A stretch of 21,633 nucleotides of DNA from Prado023 sp036375875 (GCA_036375875.1 DASVBK010000010.1:1-21633), one strand, 5' to 3'. Positions 1-10,362 are shown, counted from the stretch's first letter. The notes: generated from the letters alone by a model not told the origin. Translations and numbers: made by a program.

Positions 1-1009
1 GGGCGTACTGCTCGCTGCCAGCGGGGGCCGCCAGCCTCGTCCAGCCGGCCGGAGTGGGGACCGACGCGGGGGCCAGCAGGCCGGGCACCCGCGCGATCGA
101 GGCAAGGCCCGGGAGGGCGGCCACCGCATCGGCCGCTTCCACGAGCACCACCCGAGCCCGGGGGGCGTAGTGCGAGTCCAACGTGCCCGGCGCCCGGACG
201 GGCCCGGCGCGGACGGCCCCCGGGGGCACCGCTCCCCCGGCCGAGGCCGCGCCGGACGAGGGCCCGGCCGTCGAGGCCCCGCGTGCCACGACCGCGCCAG
301 CCCCGACCCCGCGAACGGTGCGAGCCGACGCGGCGACCCCCAGGACCGCATCCACCTCGGTCTGGCTGATCGCCCCGAGGCGCAGCACCCGAGCCTGCGG
401 GCCGGTGCAGTCCACGATCGTCGACTCCACGCCCACCGCGGAGCGGCCACCGTCGATCACGAGGTCACGCCCGGGATCCAACCGGTCGGCGAGCTCAGCC
501 ACCACGTCCAGCGCCGAGGTGGGGCTCACCCGGCCGAACCGGTTGGCGCTGGGGGCGGCGACCCCACGGCCGGGATCCCCCGAGGCCTCGACCAGCGCCG
601 CGAGGCAGGCCCGGGCCACGGGATGCGCGGGGCAGCGCAGCGCGACGGTGCCCTGGCCGCCGGTGATGAGGTCGCTGGCCCGGGCGCCGCGCCGCACGAT
701 CACGGTGAGCGGTCCAGGCCAGCACGCCTGGGCCAGCTGCAGCGCCGCGCCCGGGTCCCCCGCGGTCCAGCCGGGCAGCGCGGCCACCCCGGCGACGTGG
801 ACGATGAGCGGGTGGTCGGCCGGCCGGCCCTTGGCACGGAACACCCGAGCCACGGCGCCGGGGTGCTCGGCGTCGGCGGCCAAGCCGTAGACCGTCTCCG
901 TCGGCAGCCCCACGAGCCCCCCGGCCAGCCAAGCCTCGGCCGCCCGGCGCGCCACCTGAGGGTCGGGGCGGCCATCAGCGCCGAAGCCCGGGAGCACCGT
1001 CAGGGTCAC
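1..1009 (-). CDS. sua5: L-threonylcarbamoyladenylate synthase, Sua5/YrdC family (3' end outside window)
   Basis: Makes threonylcarbamoyl-AMP from threonine, bicarbonate and ATP for the t6A37 modification of ANN-decoding tRNAs; a cytosolic enzyme. Reading from GTG at 1009, a YrdC domain fills about residues 15-210: the substrate-binding KGRP is at 60-63, SAN at 154-156 and the VESTIVD segment near 194-200. An Ala/Gly/Pro-rich linker of roughly 60 residues follows, then the Sua5-specific C-terminal domain opening with a SHYAPR motif. The frame is still open at base 1; about 336 residues are visible, close to full length for the long (Sua5) form. GTG 1009 is the only good start because an in-frame TAG lies four codons upstream. 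AGGA 8 nt upstream could be a ribosome site, but the same bases form a TAGGAT -10-like box placed for leaderless transcription. Upstream is the 248-bp spacer behind secA. The family call is firm; the leaderless reading is inference. Confidence 0.94.
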   Translation of the reverse strand, partial: MTLTVLPGFGADGRPDPQVARRAAEAWLAGGLVGLPTETVYGLAADAEHPGAVARVFRAKGRPADHPLIVHVAGVAALPGWTAGDPGAALQLAQACWPGPLTVIVRRGARASDLITGGQGTVALRCPAHPVARACLAALVEASGDPGRGVAAPSANRFGRVSPTSALDVVAELADRLDPGRDLVIDGGRSAVGVESTIVDCTGPQARVLRLGAISQTEVDAVLGVAASARTVRGVGAGAVVARGASTAGPSSGAASAGGAVPPGAVRAGPVRAPGTLDSHYAPRARVVLVEAADAVAALPGLASIARVPGLLAPASVPTPAGWTRLAAPAGSEQYA

Positions 1010-1021
1010 CGCGGCATCCTA
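1010..1021 (-). promoter_or_regulatory. Candidate leaderless promoter -10 box of sua5
   Basis: On the minus strand TAGGAT (1021-1016) fits the actinobacterial -10 pattern TAnnnT. It ends 6 nt before the GTG start, so transcription would begin at the start codon itself. No TTGAC-like -35 is visible at the right distance. The same AGGA could instead act as a Shine-Dalgarno sequence. Confidence 0.4.
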
Positions 1022-1059
1022 GGGCTGTGGCGGGGACAGCCCCGATCGCGCGACCGGGG
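1022..1059 (-). other. Two overlapping, mutually exclusive hairpins between secA and sua5
   Basis: One stem is perfect: GGGCTGT (1022-1028) with ACAGCCC (1036-1042), loop of 7. The second pairs 1040-1047 with 1052-1059 around a GCGC loop and is better formed on the minus-strand transcript, where its one imperfect pair becomes G-U. Both stems use bases 1040-1042, so they cannot form together. They lie upstream of the predicted sua5 start, so they would matter for transcripts reading through from secA. Confidence 0.35.
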
Positions 1060-1105
1060 CGCGGAGGGCGAACCGCGCCAGCGCCTCTGCGGCGTCCGCT
1101 CGCGC

Positions 1106-1116
1106 GTCACTGTGAC
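1106..1116. promoter_or_regulatory. Perfect 11-nt inverted repeat, possible operator
   Basis: GTCACTGTGAC is a perfect 5-1-5 inverted repeat in the noncoding spacer, about 100 bp upstream of sua5. It resembles a small dimer-binding site, but no regulator can be assigned and a chance occurrence is possible. It is not a direct repeat of the kind described for MtrA boxes. Confidence 0.25.
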
Positions 1117-1188
1117 TTGGTTCCGGGGGCCGGACGTCGGTTCACCAGCAGCATCGTCGGGGCGACCGCACCGCCTTGATCCGCGCTG

Positions 1189-1210
1189 CCCGGATGGCCC
1201 AACCATCGGG
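1189..1210 (-). terminator. Second hairpin downstream of secA
   Basis: CCC (1189-1191) and GATGG (1193-1197) pair with CCATC (1203-1207) and GGG (1208-1210), leaving one bulged base and a 5-nt loop. It starts about 48 nt after the secA stop. No T-tract follows, as is common for actinobacterial terminators, so this is a candidate only. Confidence 0.35.
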
Positions 1211-1222
1211 TCCTGCGGTGCC

Positions 1223-1247
1223 GGGCGACCCCAGCTGGGATCGGCCC
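1223..1247 (-). terminator. Hairpin directly after secA, candidate terminator
   Basis: Ten nt past the secA stop, on the minus strand, a 6-bp stem with AGCT loop (1227-1242, one G-U pair) is extended by a 4-bp outer stem (1223-1226 with 1244-1247) across one bulged base. The G-U pair becomes a mismatch on the plus strand, so the structure favours the secA transcript. There is no U-run. Confidence 0.45.
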
Positions 1248-1257
1248 AGCCCGCCCG

Positions 1258-4125
<2,868 letters not shown>

Positions 4126-4201
4126 TGCGTGGTACCTCTCGTCGTTCGCGGTCGCGCCTCGGGCGCACCTGCTCGGGCCCGGCCCGCGCACGGGTCAGGG
4201 G

Positions 4202-4217
4202 CAGCGGCGGGCCGCTG
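4202..4217 (-). other. Hairpin in the secA 5' leader
   Basis: CAGCGGC and GCCGCTG (4202-4208, 4211-4217) are perfect complements flanking GG, effectively a 6-bp stem with a 4-nt loop. It lies 77-92 nt ahead of the secA start, inside the leader predicted from the -10 box at 4231. No known regulatory RNA family is recognised. Confidence 0.3.
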
Positions 4218-4225
4218 GAGCCACC

Positions 4226-4231
4226 ATCGTA
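4226..4231 (-). promoter_or_regulatory. Candidate -10 box for secA
   Basis: TACGAT on the minus strand fits TAnnnT and sits just after the hairpin at the end of the luxR-like gene. It would give a leader of roughly 90-95 nt for secA. The -35 region is poor, so the assignment is tentative. Confidence 0.3.
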
Positions 4232-4235
4232 AACG

Positions 4236-4255
4236 CCCCGGGCACTCAGCCGGGG
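4236..4255 (-). terminator. Hairpin spanning the stop codon of the luxR-like gene
   Basis: CCCCGG and CCGGGG (4236-4241, 4250-4255) form a 6-bp GC stem with an 8-nt loop containing the stop codon at 4246-4248. On the minus strand it is followed by GCGTTTACG, a very short T-run. It could partly end the upstream message before the secA promoter. Confidence 0.4.
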
Positions 4256-4947
4256 AGGTCCACGAGGCCCCGGCGCAGTGCGGTGGTGACGGCGTCGGTG
4301 CGGTTGGCCACCCCGAGCTTGGCCAGGATCGCCCGCACGTGGTTGCGGACCGTGTGCTCGCTGATGCCCAGGGCCTGCCCGATCGCCGCGTTCGTCGCCC
4401 CGGTGGCAAGCCGGCGCAGCACCTCCTGCTCGCGACGGCTCAGCGACGCCGGCGGCGACCCCGCACTGCGGGCGCGTGCCTCGCTGCGCAGCAGGGCCGC
4501 GATCGGCGGCGCGACCCAGGTGCTGCCGGCCAGCGCCGCGGTGACCGCCGCGAGCAGCTCGTCGGCCTGGCAGCGGCGGTGCAGCAGCCCCAGGGCGCCG
4601 GCGTCGAGGGCGTCGAGCAGGTGCGGGCCCACGAGCCGCTCGAGAACGAGCACGACCGCCACGTCCGACGAGCCCGCGACCCGTGCCACGACGTCCCGGG
4701 CGGCAGGCTCGGCGCCCAGCGAGGCGTCGAGCACCAGGGCGGCGCGCCCGGCCCCGGAGCCCAGCGGCAGGGCGAGTGCCGCGGGCTCGATGGCGCGCGC
4801 GGCGAGGCCGGCATCGTGCAGGATCGCCAGCGCACCGGCCAGGAACACCGGCGTGGCATCGGCGACCAGGACCTCGGGCCCGGGCGCGAGTGGCGCGGTC
4901 GGGCGGCGCTCCGCGGACCTGTCCGCGCGCTGGTCGGACTCGGGCAC
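4246..4947 (-). CDS. LuxR-family regulator with degenerate receiver domain
   Basis: A 233-residue protein laid out like a NarL/LuxR response regulator. The C-terminal LuxR helix-turn-helix (about 168-225) is intact, with LSRREQEVL, GATNAAIG, and SEHTVRNHV ahead of ILAKLGV. Residues 25-145 look like a receiver: the Asp at 74 (VLDAS) matches the phosphorylation site, but the acidic pair is reduced to A29-D30, the Thr/Ser switch position after the fourth strand is Glu, and the conserved Lys near 123 is His or Arg. Ordinary phosphorylation is therefore doubtful. The first ~24 residues are charged and unconserved. GTG 4947 is the start in this frame, with only a weak GGAT ahead. It lies 25 bp after hpf and before secA; no sensor kinase adjoins it. 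DNA binding is well supported; signal and targets are unknown. Confidence 0.88.
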   Translation of the reverse strand: MPESDQRADRSAERRPTAPLAPGPEVLVADATPVFLAGALAILHDAGLAARAIEPAALALPLGSGAGRAALVLDASLGAEPAARDVVARVAGSSDVAVVLVLERLVGPHLLDALDAGALGLLHRRCQADELLAAVTAALAGSTWVAPPIAALLRSEARARSAGSPPASLSRREQEVLRRLATGATNAAIGQALGISEHTVRNHVRAILAKLGVANRTDAVTTALRRGLVDLPG

Positions 4948-4972
4948 GCCGGCAGCATCCAGCGCCGCGGGC

Positions 4973-5596
4973 TCAGGCCTCAGGCTGGCCGTCCAGCCTG
5001 ATGAGGCCGTAGTTGAAGCCCCGCCGCCGGTAGACGACCGCCGGCGCGCCGGACTGCTCCACGTCGCGGAACAGGTAGAAGTCGTGGCCCACGAGCTCCA
5101 TGGACTCCACCGCCTGGGCCACGGTCATCGGGGCGGCCACGTGCTCCTTGAGGCGCACGACGATCGGGCCCTCCTCCCAGACCGTGCCGTCGTCGGGCTG
5201 CTCGGCGCCGGCCACGTCCATCGCCGCGACCACGGCGTCGGCCTCGCCCGGCGGGATCTGCGCCGCCGGCACGACGACGACCTTGTCCGTGCGACGGTTG
5301 CGCTTCTTGTCCGAGGCGCGGCGCAACCGCTCCTCGAGGCGCGCCATGGCCACGTCGGTGGCGGCGTACTTGTCCTGGGCGTGGGCCTCGGCGCGGATGA
5401 CCGGGCCGGTGCCGCGGCAGGTCAGCTCCACCTCGTAGGCCCGGTCGGCCTGGCGCGGGTTGGGCTCGTACGAGACCTCCACATCGATGTGGTTGATCGG
5501 CAGCCCGAAGCGGTCGGCCTTGCTCAGCTTGCCGCTCACATGCTCGCGGAACCGATCCGACACCTCCACGTGACGACCCCTCACGACGATGTCCAC
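4973..5596 (-). CDS. hpf: Ribosome hibernation promoting factor, long form
   Basis: Binds the 30S decoding region of idle ribosomes, blocking tRNA and mRNA sites; the long form carries a C-terminal domain that in many bacteria dimerises ribosomes into 100S particles. The 207-residue product has the S30AE/HPF domain at about 1-100, opening MDIVVRGRHVEVSD, a charged linker with KKRNRR, and the C-terminal domain at about 145-203 with MTVAQAVESMELVGHDFYLF and RRRGFNYGLIRL. Start is GTG 5596, preceded by a strong GGAGG 4 nt upstream. It follows comF after a 72-bp gap and precedes the luxR-like gene by 25 bp. This is the usual actinobacterial place for hpf, next to secA. In mycobacteria the homologue is linked to stress or hypoxia stability of ribosomes; here that is by analogy only. 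Confidence 0.97.
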   Translation of the reverse strand: MDIVVRGRHVEVSDRFREHVSGKLSKADRFGLPINHIDVEVSYEPNPRQADRAYEVELTCRGTGPVIRAEAHAQDKYAATDVAMARLEERLRRASDKKRNRRTDKVVVVPAAQIPPGEADAVVAAMDVAGAEQPDDGTVWEEGPIVVRLKEHVAAPMTVAQAVESMELVGHDFYLFRDVEQSGAPAVVYRRRGFNYGLIRLDGQPEA

Positions 5597-5616
5597 GAGA
5601 CCTCCGATCGTTGGCC

Positions 5617-5633
5617 GGCGTGACCGGCACGCC
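5617..5633 (-). other. Small hairpin between comF and hpf
   Basis: GGCGTG and CACGCC (5617-5622, 5628-5633) form a 6-bp stem with a 5-nt loop about 20 nt ahead of the hpf start and just before its GGAGG. It may affect hpf translation or be incidental. No convincing promoter is visible in the 72-bp gap 5597-5668. Confidence 0.25.
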
Positions 5634-5668
5634 TGGCATGTGGCAAGCGCTCCCCGATGCCCTCCACG

Positions 5669-6382
5669 CTAGTCGTGGCCGCGTGGGGACGCGAGGTGCG
5701 GGTGCGCCGCGCTGGTCGGCCGCGCCCAGGTGATGGTCGCGGCGGCCAGCCGAGCCCGGGGATCGGCCACCCGCAGGGCTCGGGCGGCCTCGCCCAGCGT
5801 GGCCCCGGTGGTGGTGACGTCGTCGACGACCACGAACAGGCCCGAGGGCAGCGGGCCAGCCGCGGCGAGCGTGCCCCGGACATTGGCGTGCCGCTGGCCG
5901 CGGTCGAGCCCGACCTGGTCCCGGCTGGTGCCCACGTGGTGCAGCGCGTCCAGCCGGTTCGCGGGCCGGCCGGCGCGGCGCAGCCGACCTGCCGCCCGCC
6001 CGGCGAGCTCACGCATGTGGTCCATCCCGCGGGTCCGGCGGGCGTCGCGTCGGGCCGGCACCGGCACCAGCCAGATCGGCAGCGCGGGCGGGCCGGGCAG
6101 GCCGTCGACGACCGTCACCACGGCCCCCGCGAGCAGCCCCGCTAACGGACCGCCGAGCCGGTGGGCACCCGCGTCCTTGTAGGCGCTGACCGCCGCGGCC
6201 GCGGGGCCGGCGTGCGCGCTGGCGGCGGCCGTCGGCAGCTGTCCCGGCACCACGAGGGGGCCGCCCATGCAGGACCGGGCACAGGCCGCGCACCACGCCA
6301 CGCCGGGGCGCCCGCACCCTGCGCAGGCCTGCGGCACGAGCAGGTCGAGGGCGGCCGCGCCGAGCTCCCCCCAGCCCGTCAC
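5669..6382 (-). CDS. ComF family phosphoribosyltransferase-like protein
   Basis: A 237-residue member of the ComF/GntX family. In naturally competent bacteria ComF helps single-stranded DNA uptake, but the family is widespread in non-competent actinobacteria and its role there is not settled. Visible are a zinc-ribbon-like start (C20, C23, C31, C34), the AYKDAGAH segment near 68, and a PRPP-binding loop VVVDDVTTTGAT at 184-195 typical of type I phosphoribosyltransferases. Start is GTG 6382, with GAGG 5 nt upstream and 7 bp after the lpqB stop; an open frame extends far upstream but overlaps lpqB and is not conserved. This gene lies between lpqB and hpf, as in other actinobacteria including mycobacteria. 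No other competence genes are in the window. Confidence 0.92.
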   Translation of the reverse strand: MTGWGELGAAALDLLVPQACAGCGRPGVAWCAACARSCMGGPLVVPGQLPTAAASAHAGPAAAAVSAYKDAGAHRLGGPLAGLLAGAVVTVVDGLPGPPALPIWLVPVPARRDARRTRGMDHMRELAGRAAGRLRRAGRPANRLDALHHVGTSRDQVGLDRGQRHANVRGTLAAAGPLPSGLFVVVDDVTTTGATLGEAARALRVADPRARLAAATITWARPTSAAHPHLASPRGHD

Positions 6383-6389
6383 CCCGGCC

Positions 6390-8126
6390 TCACCCCGGGT
6401 ATGCCGCGGCCCGCCCGCCGGTGAACTCCCGCCACTGCAGGCCGACGTTGCTGAGCACCTGGGCCTCACCGGTCGCCACGAGCGACAGCGAGGCCGGCGC
6501 CGCGGCGATCGAGACCGGTTCGGGCGGCACGCCCAGCGGCTGCACCTGGCCACTGCCCACGGTGACCTGCAGCGCCTGCTGCCCGGCCTCGGGCAGCGAG
6601 CCCAGCACGTCGATGCTCGTGGCGTCGGCCCAGGCCAGGTCGCCGACCTCGCCCACCAGGGTGTCCGCGGCCATCGGGGTGCCGAGGCCGACGGTGCCCG
6701 CCTGCTCCTGCAGGGCGGCCACGTAGACCCGGCCGTCGGCCGCCACCGCCACCCTCGCGCCGTCGCGGGCCATGGCCAGCGCGGTGATGCCCGACAGCCC
6801 CGGGGCCGCCACCGGCACGTCCTGCGGCTCACCCTCGCCGCCGACACGGCGCAGCCGGCCGGCGTCGACGAACCAGGCCCGCTCGTCGACGTCGAAGGCG
6901 ACATCCGTGATGCGCCCGCCCGGCACCTGCAGCGGGGGGGTGCCCGCCACCGGTTCCAGGGGCAGCACCCAGAGACTGCGCCGGTCCGCCGCGATGGTGG
7001 CTGCCCGTCGCTGGTCCAGCGAGACCGCCAGGCCCAGCAGCTGTTCGGCGTCGGGTACCTCCACCGCCACGGTGGTGCGCCCCACGGCCGTGCTGCGCAC
7101 CACCTGGTCGCCGTCGAGCACGAAGGACGGCGGCCGCAGCGTGCCGGCCGTGCCGAGCGAGAGGGCGTCGGGCGCCTGCGCCAGCCAGGTGCCGCGGTCG
7201 AGCAGCGTGGGGGCGCCGGGCACGACGTAGGGCTCGCCGGCCACCACGAGGCGCACCGCCGACACGCCGGGCAGCTGGGTGAGGGTCCACGTGAGCTGGC
7301 TGGCGAGGTCGCGGCGCTGGGCGTCGGTGGCGCTGAGCGCCTCCTGGGAGAGCTCGACCTCGGCCACGCCGTCAGTCACCGGCACGGCGCCCAGGGCCAG
7401 CGCGGTGCCCGCGGGGATCCCGGTGCGCACCGCGGGTTCCAGCCAGCCGCTGGGCCCCTGCAGCACCAGCTCGGTCAGCGCGGTCGGCAGGCTGGGACCG
7501 ACGACCGGCAGCATCCGGCCGTCGGGCACCAGGACCTCGGCACGCCGGGAGAGGAAGTACACCTGGTGCGGTCGGTACGCGCGGCGCAGGTCGGTGCTGC
7601 TGATGAGCACCCCGTCGGGCGGGTCGGTGATGCGCCACTCGGGCAGCCGGGAGGACTCCTGCGGCTCCTGGGTGAGCGTGAACTGCAGGGTGAGCTCCTC
7701 CGCCGGCACGACGTTGACCAGCGTGCCGTCGGGCTGCAACCGGCCGATCACCGCGAGCGTCACGCGCACCCGGGGGCCACGGGCGCGGACCTCGAGCGAT
7801 GCCGGGTCGTAGATCGTGGTGCCCGCCGTGGCGTCCCAGGCCTGGGCGGCACGCGGCTGGAGGTAGCGACGGGCGATCGCGTGGTCCTGCTCCAGGCTGG
7901 CGCTGGCCTCGAGGAACCCGCGCACGATCTCCTCGGGCGCCGCACCGCTGCTCGGCGGCGCCGCGATCACCCGGATGAACTGCGTCGACTCGCCCGAGTC
8001 GACCACGGGGCCCTGCTCGATCGGTCCGGAGGTGGGCACCACTGCACAGGCCGACAGCAGCCCAGCGAGCACGAGCGCCCGCACGAGGGGCAGCCGCGCG
8101 CGCGAACGGGTGGCCGCCCGGCTCAT
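6390..8126 (-). CDS. lpqB: Lipoprotein LpqB, partner of MtrAB
   Basis: Surface lipoprotein that in mycobacteria interacts with the sensor MtrB and modulates MtrA phosphorylation, linking cell-wall state and division. The 578-residue product has a basic n-region, a hydrophobic stretch and a lipobox LSAC with the lipidated Cys at 27. After it come the LpqB N-terminal domain (about 40-190), a GerMN-type domain (about 200-300, including TALTELVLQGP and LTWTLTQLPGVSAV) and a C-terminal beta-propeller-like region (about 310-575). Its ATG at 8126 overlaps the mtrB TGA in an ATGA, so translation is probably coupled to mtrB. comF begins 7 bp after its stop. Gene order and domain order both support the call. 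Confidence 0.97.
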   Translation of the reverse strand: MSRAATRSRARLPLVRALVLAGLLSACAVVPTSGPIEQGPVVDSGESTQFIRVIAAPPSSGAAPEEIVRGFLEASASLEQDHAIARRYLQPRAAQAWDATAGTTIYDPASLEVRARGPRVRVTLAVIGRLQPDGTLVNVVPAEELTLQFTLTQEPQESSRLPEWRITDPPDGVLISSTDLRRAYRPHQVYFLSRRAEVLVPDGRMLPVVGPSLPTALTELVLQGPSGWLEPAVRTGIPAGTALALGAVPVTDGVAEVELSQEALSATDAQRRDLASQLTWTLTQLPGVSAVRLVVAGEPYVVPGAPTLLDRGTWLAQAPDALSLGTAGTLRPPSFVLDGDQVVRSTAVGRTTVAVEVPDAEQLLGLAVSLDQRRAATIAADRRSLWVLPLEPVAGTPPLQVPGGRITDVAFDVDERAWFVDAGRLRRVGGEGEPQDVPVAAPGLSGITALAMARDGARVAVAADGRVYVAALQEQAGTVGLGTPMAADTLVGEVGDLAWADATSIDVLGSLPEAGQQALQVTVGSGQVQPLGVPPEPVSIAAAPASLSLVATGEAQVLSNVGLQWREFTGGRAAAYPG

Positions 8127-9676
8127 CCGACGGCCCCCGGCAGCACGCCCGAGCCGCGCGGCGCGCGTGGCAGCCGCAGCGTGAACGTCGCCCCGTGCCC
8201 AGGCGCACCGGCCGCGGTGAGCGAGCCGCCGTGCGCCCGCGCGTCACCCAGCGCGATCGACAGACCGAGGCCGGTGCCGCCGATCCGACGGACCCGCGAG
8301 GGGTCCGCGCGCCAGAACCGCGTGAACACGCTGGCCAGCTGCTCCTCGGACAGCCCGATGCCGTGATCGGTGACCGCCAGCTCGGCACCGCGGGCGTCGC
8401 GGCGCACCTGCACCAGGACCGGGCGGCCCTCGCCGTGCTCCAGGGCGTTGGCCAGCAGGTTGCCCAGGATCCGCTCGACGCGCATCGCGTCGCACACCAC
8501 CTGGACCCGCTCGTCGCCGGACACGGTCACGGCGGACCCAGTCTGCTCGGCCAGCGGCGCCAACGAGCCGGCGACACCCTCGGCCAGCGCGCGCAGGTCG
8601 ACCTCCTCGTAGTCCATCTGGACCGCTCCGGAGTCCTGCCGGGAGGTCTCCAGCAGGTCGGCGAGCAGGGCCTCGAACCGGTTGAGCTGGTTCTGCAGCA
8701 GCTCGACGGCGCGAGCGTCGTCCGGCGGCAGCTCGCCGCGCTTCTCGTGGAGCAGGTCCGCGGCCATCCGCACCGTGGTCAACGGCGTGCGGAGCTCATG
8801 GGAGACGTCGGCCACGAAGCGCTGCTGCACCTTCGACATCTGCTCCATGTCGCGGATCTGCGCCTGCAGCGTGCCGGCCATCTCGTTGAAGCTGACCGCG
8901 AGCTGGGCCAGGTCGTCCTCGCCGCGCACCCGCATCCGCGCGTCGAGGTTGCCGGCCGAGAACCGCCGGGCCGTGCGCGCGGCGTCGTGCACCGGCGTGA
9001 CCAGCCAGTAGGTCACGGCCGCGGCCAGCAGCGCCAGGCCCAGGATGATGAAGGCCGAGGCCACCACCGTGGAGTTGCGGACCAGCTGCAGCGTCTCCTG
9101 CTCCTGCACCAGCGGGAACAGCTGGTAGAGCTCGTACGGTCCCACGTCGGGCACGGCCAGCGGGGCGCCGACGACGAAGCCCGGCACCTCGCGGCCATCG
9201 GTGTACCGGATGGTGGTGTAGGTCCAGGCCTGCCGCTGGCTGCCGGCGACGATCTCGCGCATCCGCGCCGGGACGCTGCGCTCGGAGACCAGGTTCGACC
9301 CGCGCTCCGGCGTGGCGCTCAGGCCGCGCGGCTCGGAGGAGAGCATGAGCACCTCGAACAGGCCCGCCTGCGCGCCGCGGGCGCCCATGGCCGCCACCAC
9401 CGCATCGATGCGCCGCGAGGCAGGAGCGGGCGAGCCCTGCGCGCTGGAGGCATCGAGCAGCCGCTGGGCCTCGCTGCGCGCCGCCGTGGCCTCGGCCAGC
9501 GCGCTGGCCTCCTTCGTGCCGAGGATGCCGGCGGTGATCCGGCCGAGCAGGACGGGCACCAGCACCAGGATCACCACGGTGGAGCCGACCACCGTGGTGA
9601 GCACGACGCGGAACCGCAGCGAATGGCGCCAGCGCTCGCCCAGGCGCCGGTGCAGCCCGGCCGGCTTCGCGGGCAT
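8123..9676 (-). CDS. mtrB: Sensor histidine kinase MtrB
   Basis: Membrane kinase that phosphorylates MtrA; the pair controls cell-wall, division and osmotic-response genes in actinobacteria. The 517 residues give TM1 (about 23-45), an extracytoplasmic sensor domain (about 46-202), TM2 (203-226), a HAMP linker (226-278), HisKA with the phosphoacceptor H293 in VSHELRTPL, and a HATPase_c domain with the N box (N406, N410), the DHGIG G1 box (437-441) and GGTGLGLSIA (466-475). All catalytic boxes are intact. ATG 9676 overlaps the mtrA stop by one base (TGATG), and its own stop overlaps lpqB, so the three genes are coupled. A little shorter than mycobacterial MtrB, mainly at the C-terminal tail. 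Confidence 0.98.
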   Translation of the reverse strand: MPAKPAGLHRRLGERWRHSLRFRVVLTTVVGSTVVILVLVPVLLGRITAGILGTKEASALAEATAARSEAQRLLDASSAQGSPAPASRRIDAVVAAMGARGAQAGLFEVLMLSSEPRGLSATPERGSNLVSERSVPARMREIVAGSQRQAWTYTTIRYTDGREVPGFVVGAPLAVPDVGPYELYQLFPLVQEQETLQLVRNSTVVASAFIILGLALLAAAVTYWLVTPVHDAARTARRFSAGNLDARMRVRGEDDLAQLAVSFNEMAGTLQAQIRDMEQMSKVQQRFVADVSHELRTPLTTVRMAADLLHEKRGELPPDDARAVELLQNQLNRFEALLADLLETSRQDSGAVQMDYEEVDLRALAEGVAGSLAPLAEQTGSAVTVSGDERVQVVCDAMRVERILGNLLANALEHGEGRPVLVQVRRDARGAELAVTDHGIGLSEEQLASVFTRFWRADPSRVRRIGGTGLGLSIALGDARAHGGSLTAAGAPGHGATFTLRLPRAPRGSGVLPGAVG

Positions 9677-10362
9677 CAGGGAGGCCCGGCGCGGTACCCG
9701 ACCCCTCGGACCGTGACGATCACCTCGGGGTTCTCCGGGTCGCGCTCGACCTTGCCGCGCAGGCGCTGCACGTGGACGTTGACCAGCCGGGTGTCGCCGG
9801 CATGACGGTAGCCCCAGACGTCGGCGAGCAGCTGCTCGCGGGAGAACGCGTGGCCGGGCCGCGCGGCCAGCGCGGCCAGCAGGTCGAACTCCAGTGGGGT
9901 CACGGGGATGGCGCGGCCGTCACGGGTCACCGCGTGCGCGCCGAGGTCGACCAGCACGTCGCCGATGGCCAGCACGTCGTTGGCCGTCTCCTCCAGCCGG
10001 CGCAGTCGCGCCTGGATGCGCGCCACGAGCTCCTTGGGCTTGAACGGCTTGACGATGTAGTCGTCGGCACCGGACTGCAGGCCCTCGACGACGTCGACGG
10101 TGTCTCCTCGGGCGGTGAGCATGACGATCGGCACGTTGGACTCGGCGCGCAGCTGGCGGCACACCGCCAGGCCGTCGAGGCCGGGCAGCATGAGGTCGAG
10201 CAGCACCAGGTCCGGGCTGTCGCGACGGAACGACGGGAGCGCCTCACGACCGTCGTAGCAGAACGACGGCGCCATGCCCTCGCTGCGCAGCACGATGCCG
10301 AGCATCTCTGCCAGGTCGGTGTCGTCGTCGACGACCAGCACGCGGGGCCTCACGGGGAGCAT
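9676..10362 (-). CDS. mtrA: DNA-binding response regulator MtrA
   Basis: OmpR/PhoB-type response regulator, an essential or global controller of cell-wall, division and, in some actinomycetes, development and antibiotic genes. The 228-residue product has receiver acidic residues D12 and D13, phosphoacceptor D56 in VLLDLMLPG, T83, and K105 in IVKPF, then a winged helix (about 130-224) with the recognition-helix segment RLVNVHVQRLR at 192-202. I place the start at ATG 10362, with AGGT 8 nt upstream, which gives the family length; the frame stays open to 10581, but that would add 73 unconserved residues and overlap the divergent gene. It heads the minus-strand operon. Only 56 bp separate it from the plus-strand operon, so its promoter may lie partly inside that neighbour. 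Confidence 0.98.
   Translation of the reverse strand: MLPVRPRVLVVDDDTDLAEMLGIVLRSEGMAPSFCYDGREALPSFRRDSPDLVLLDLMLPGLDGLAVCRQLRAESNVPIVMLTARGDTVDVVEGLQSGADDYIVKPFKPKELVARIQARLRRLEETANDVLAIGDVLVDLGAHAVTRDGRAIPVTPLEFDLLAALAARPGHAFSREQLLADVWGYRHAGDTRLVNVHVQRLRGKVERDPENPEVIVTVRGVGYRAGPP

Noticed and set aside
1106..1116. Inverted repeat as an MtrA box
   Set aside because: MtrA sites are described as direct repeats of GTAAC/GTCAC-like units; here the units are inverted with a 1-nt gap.
1010..1257. A short gene in the spacer between sua5 and secA (66-codon frame)
   Set aside because: Arg/Pro-rich translation, no ribosome site and no similarity I recognise; the spacer is better explained by hairpins and a promoter.
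6383..6904. N-terminal extension of the ComF-like protein (start at 6904)
   Set aside because: It runs inside lpqB in another frame; the GTG at 6382 has GAGG upstream and starts directly before the zinc-ribbon.
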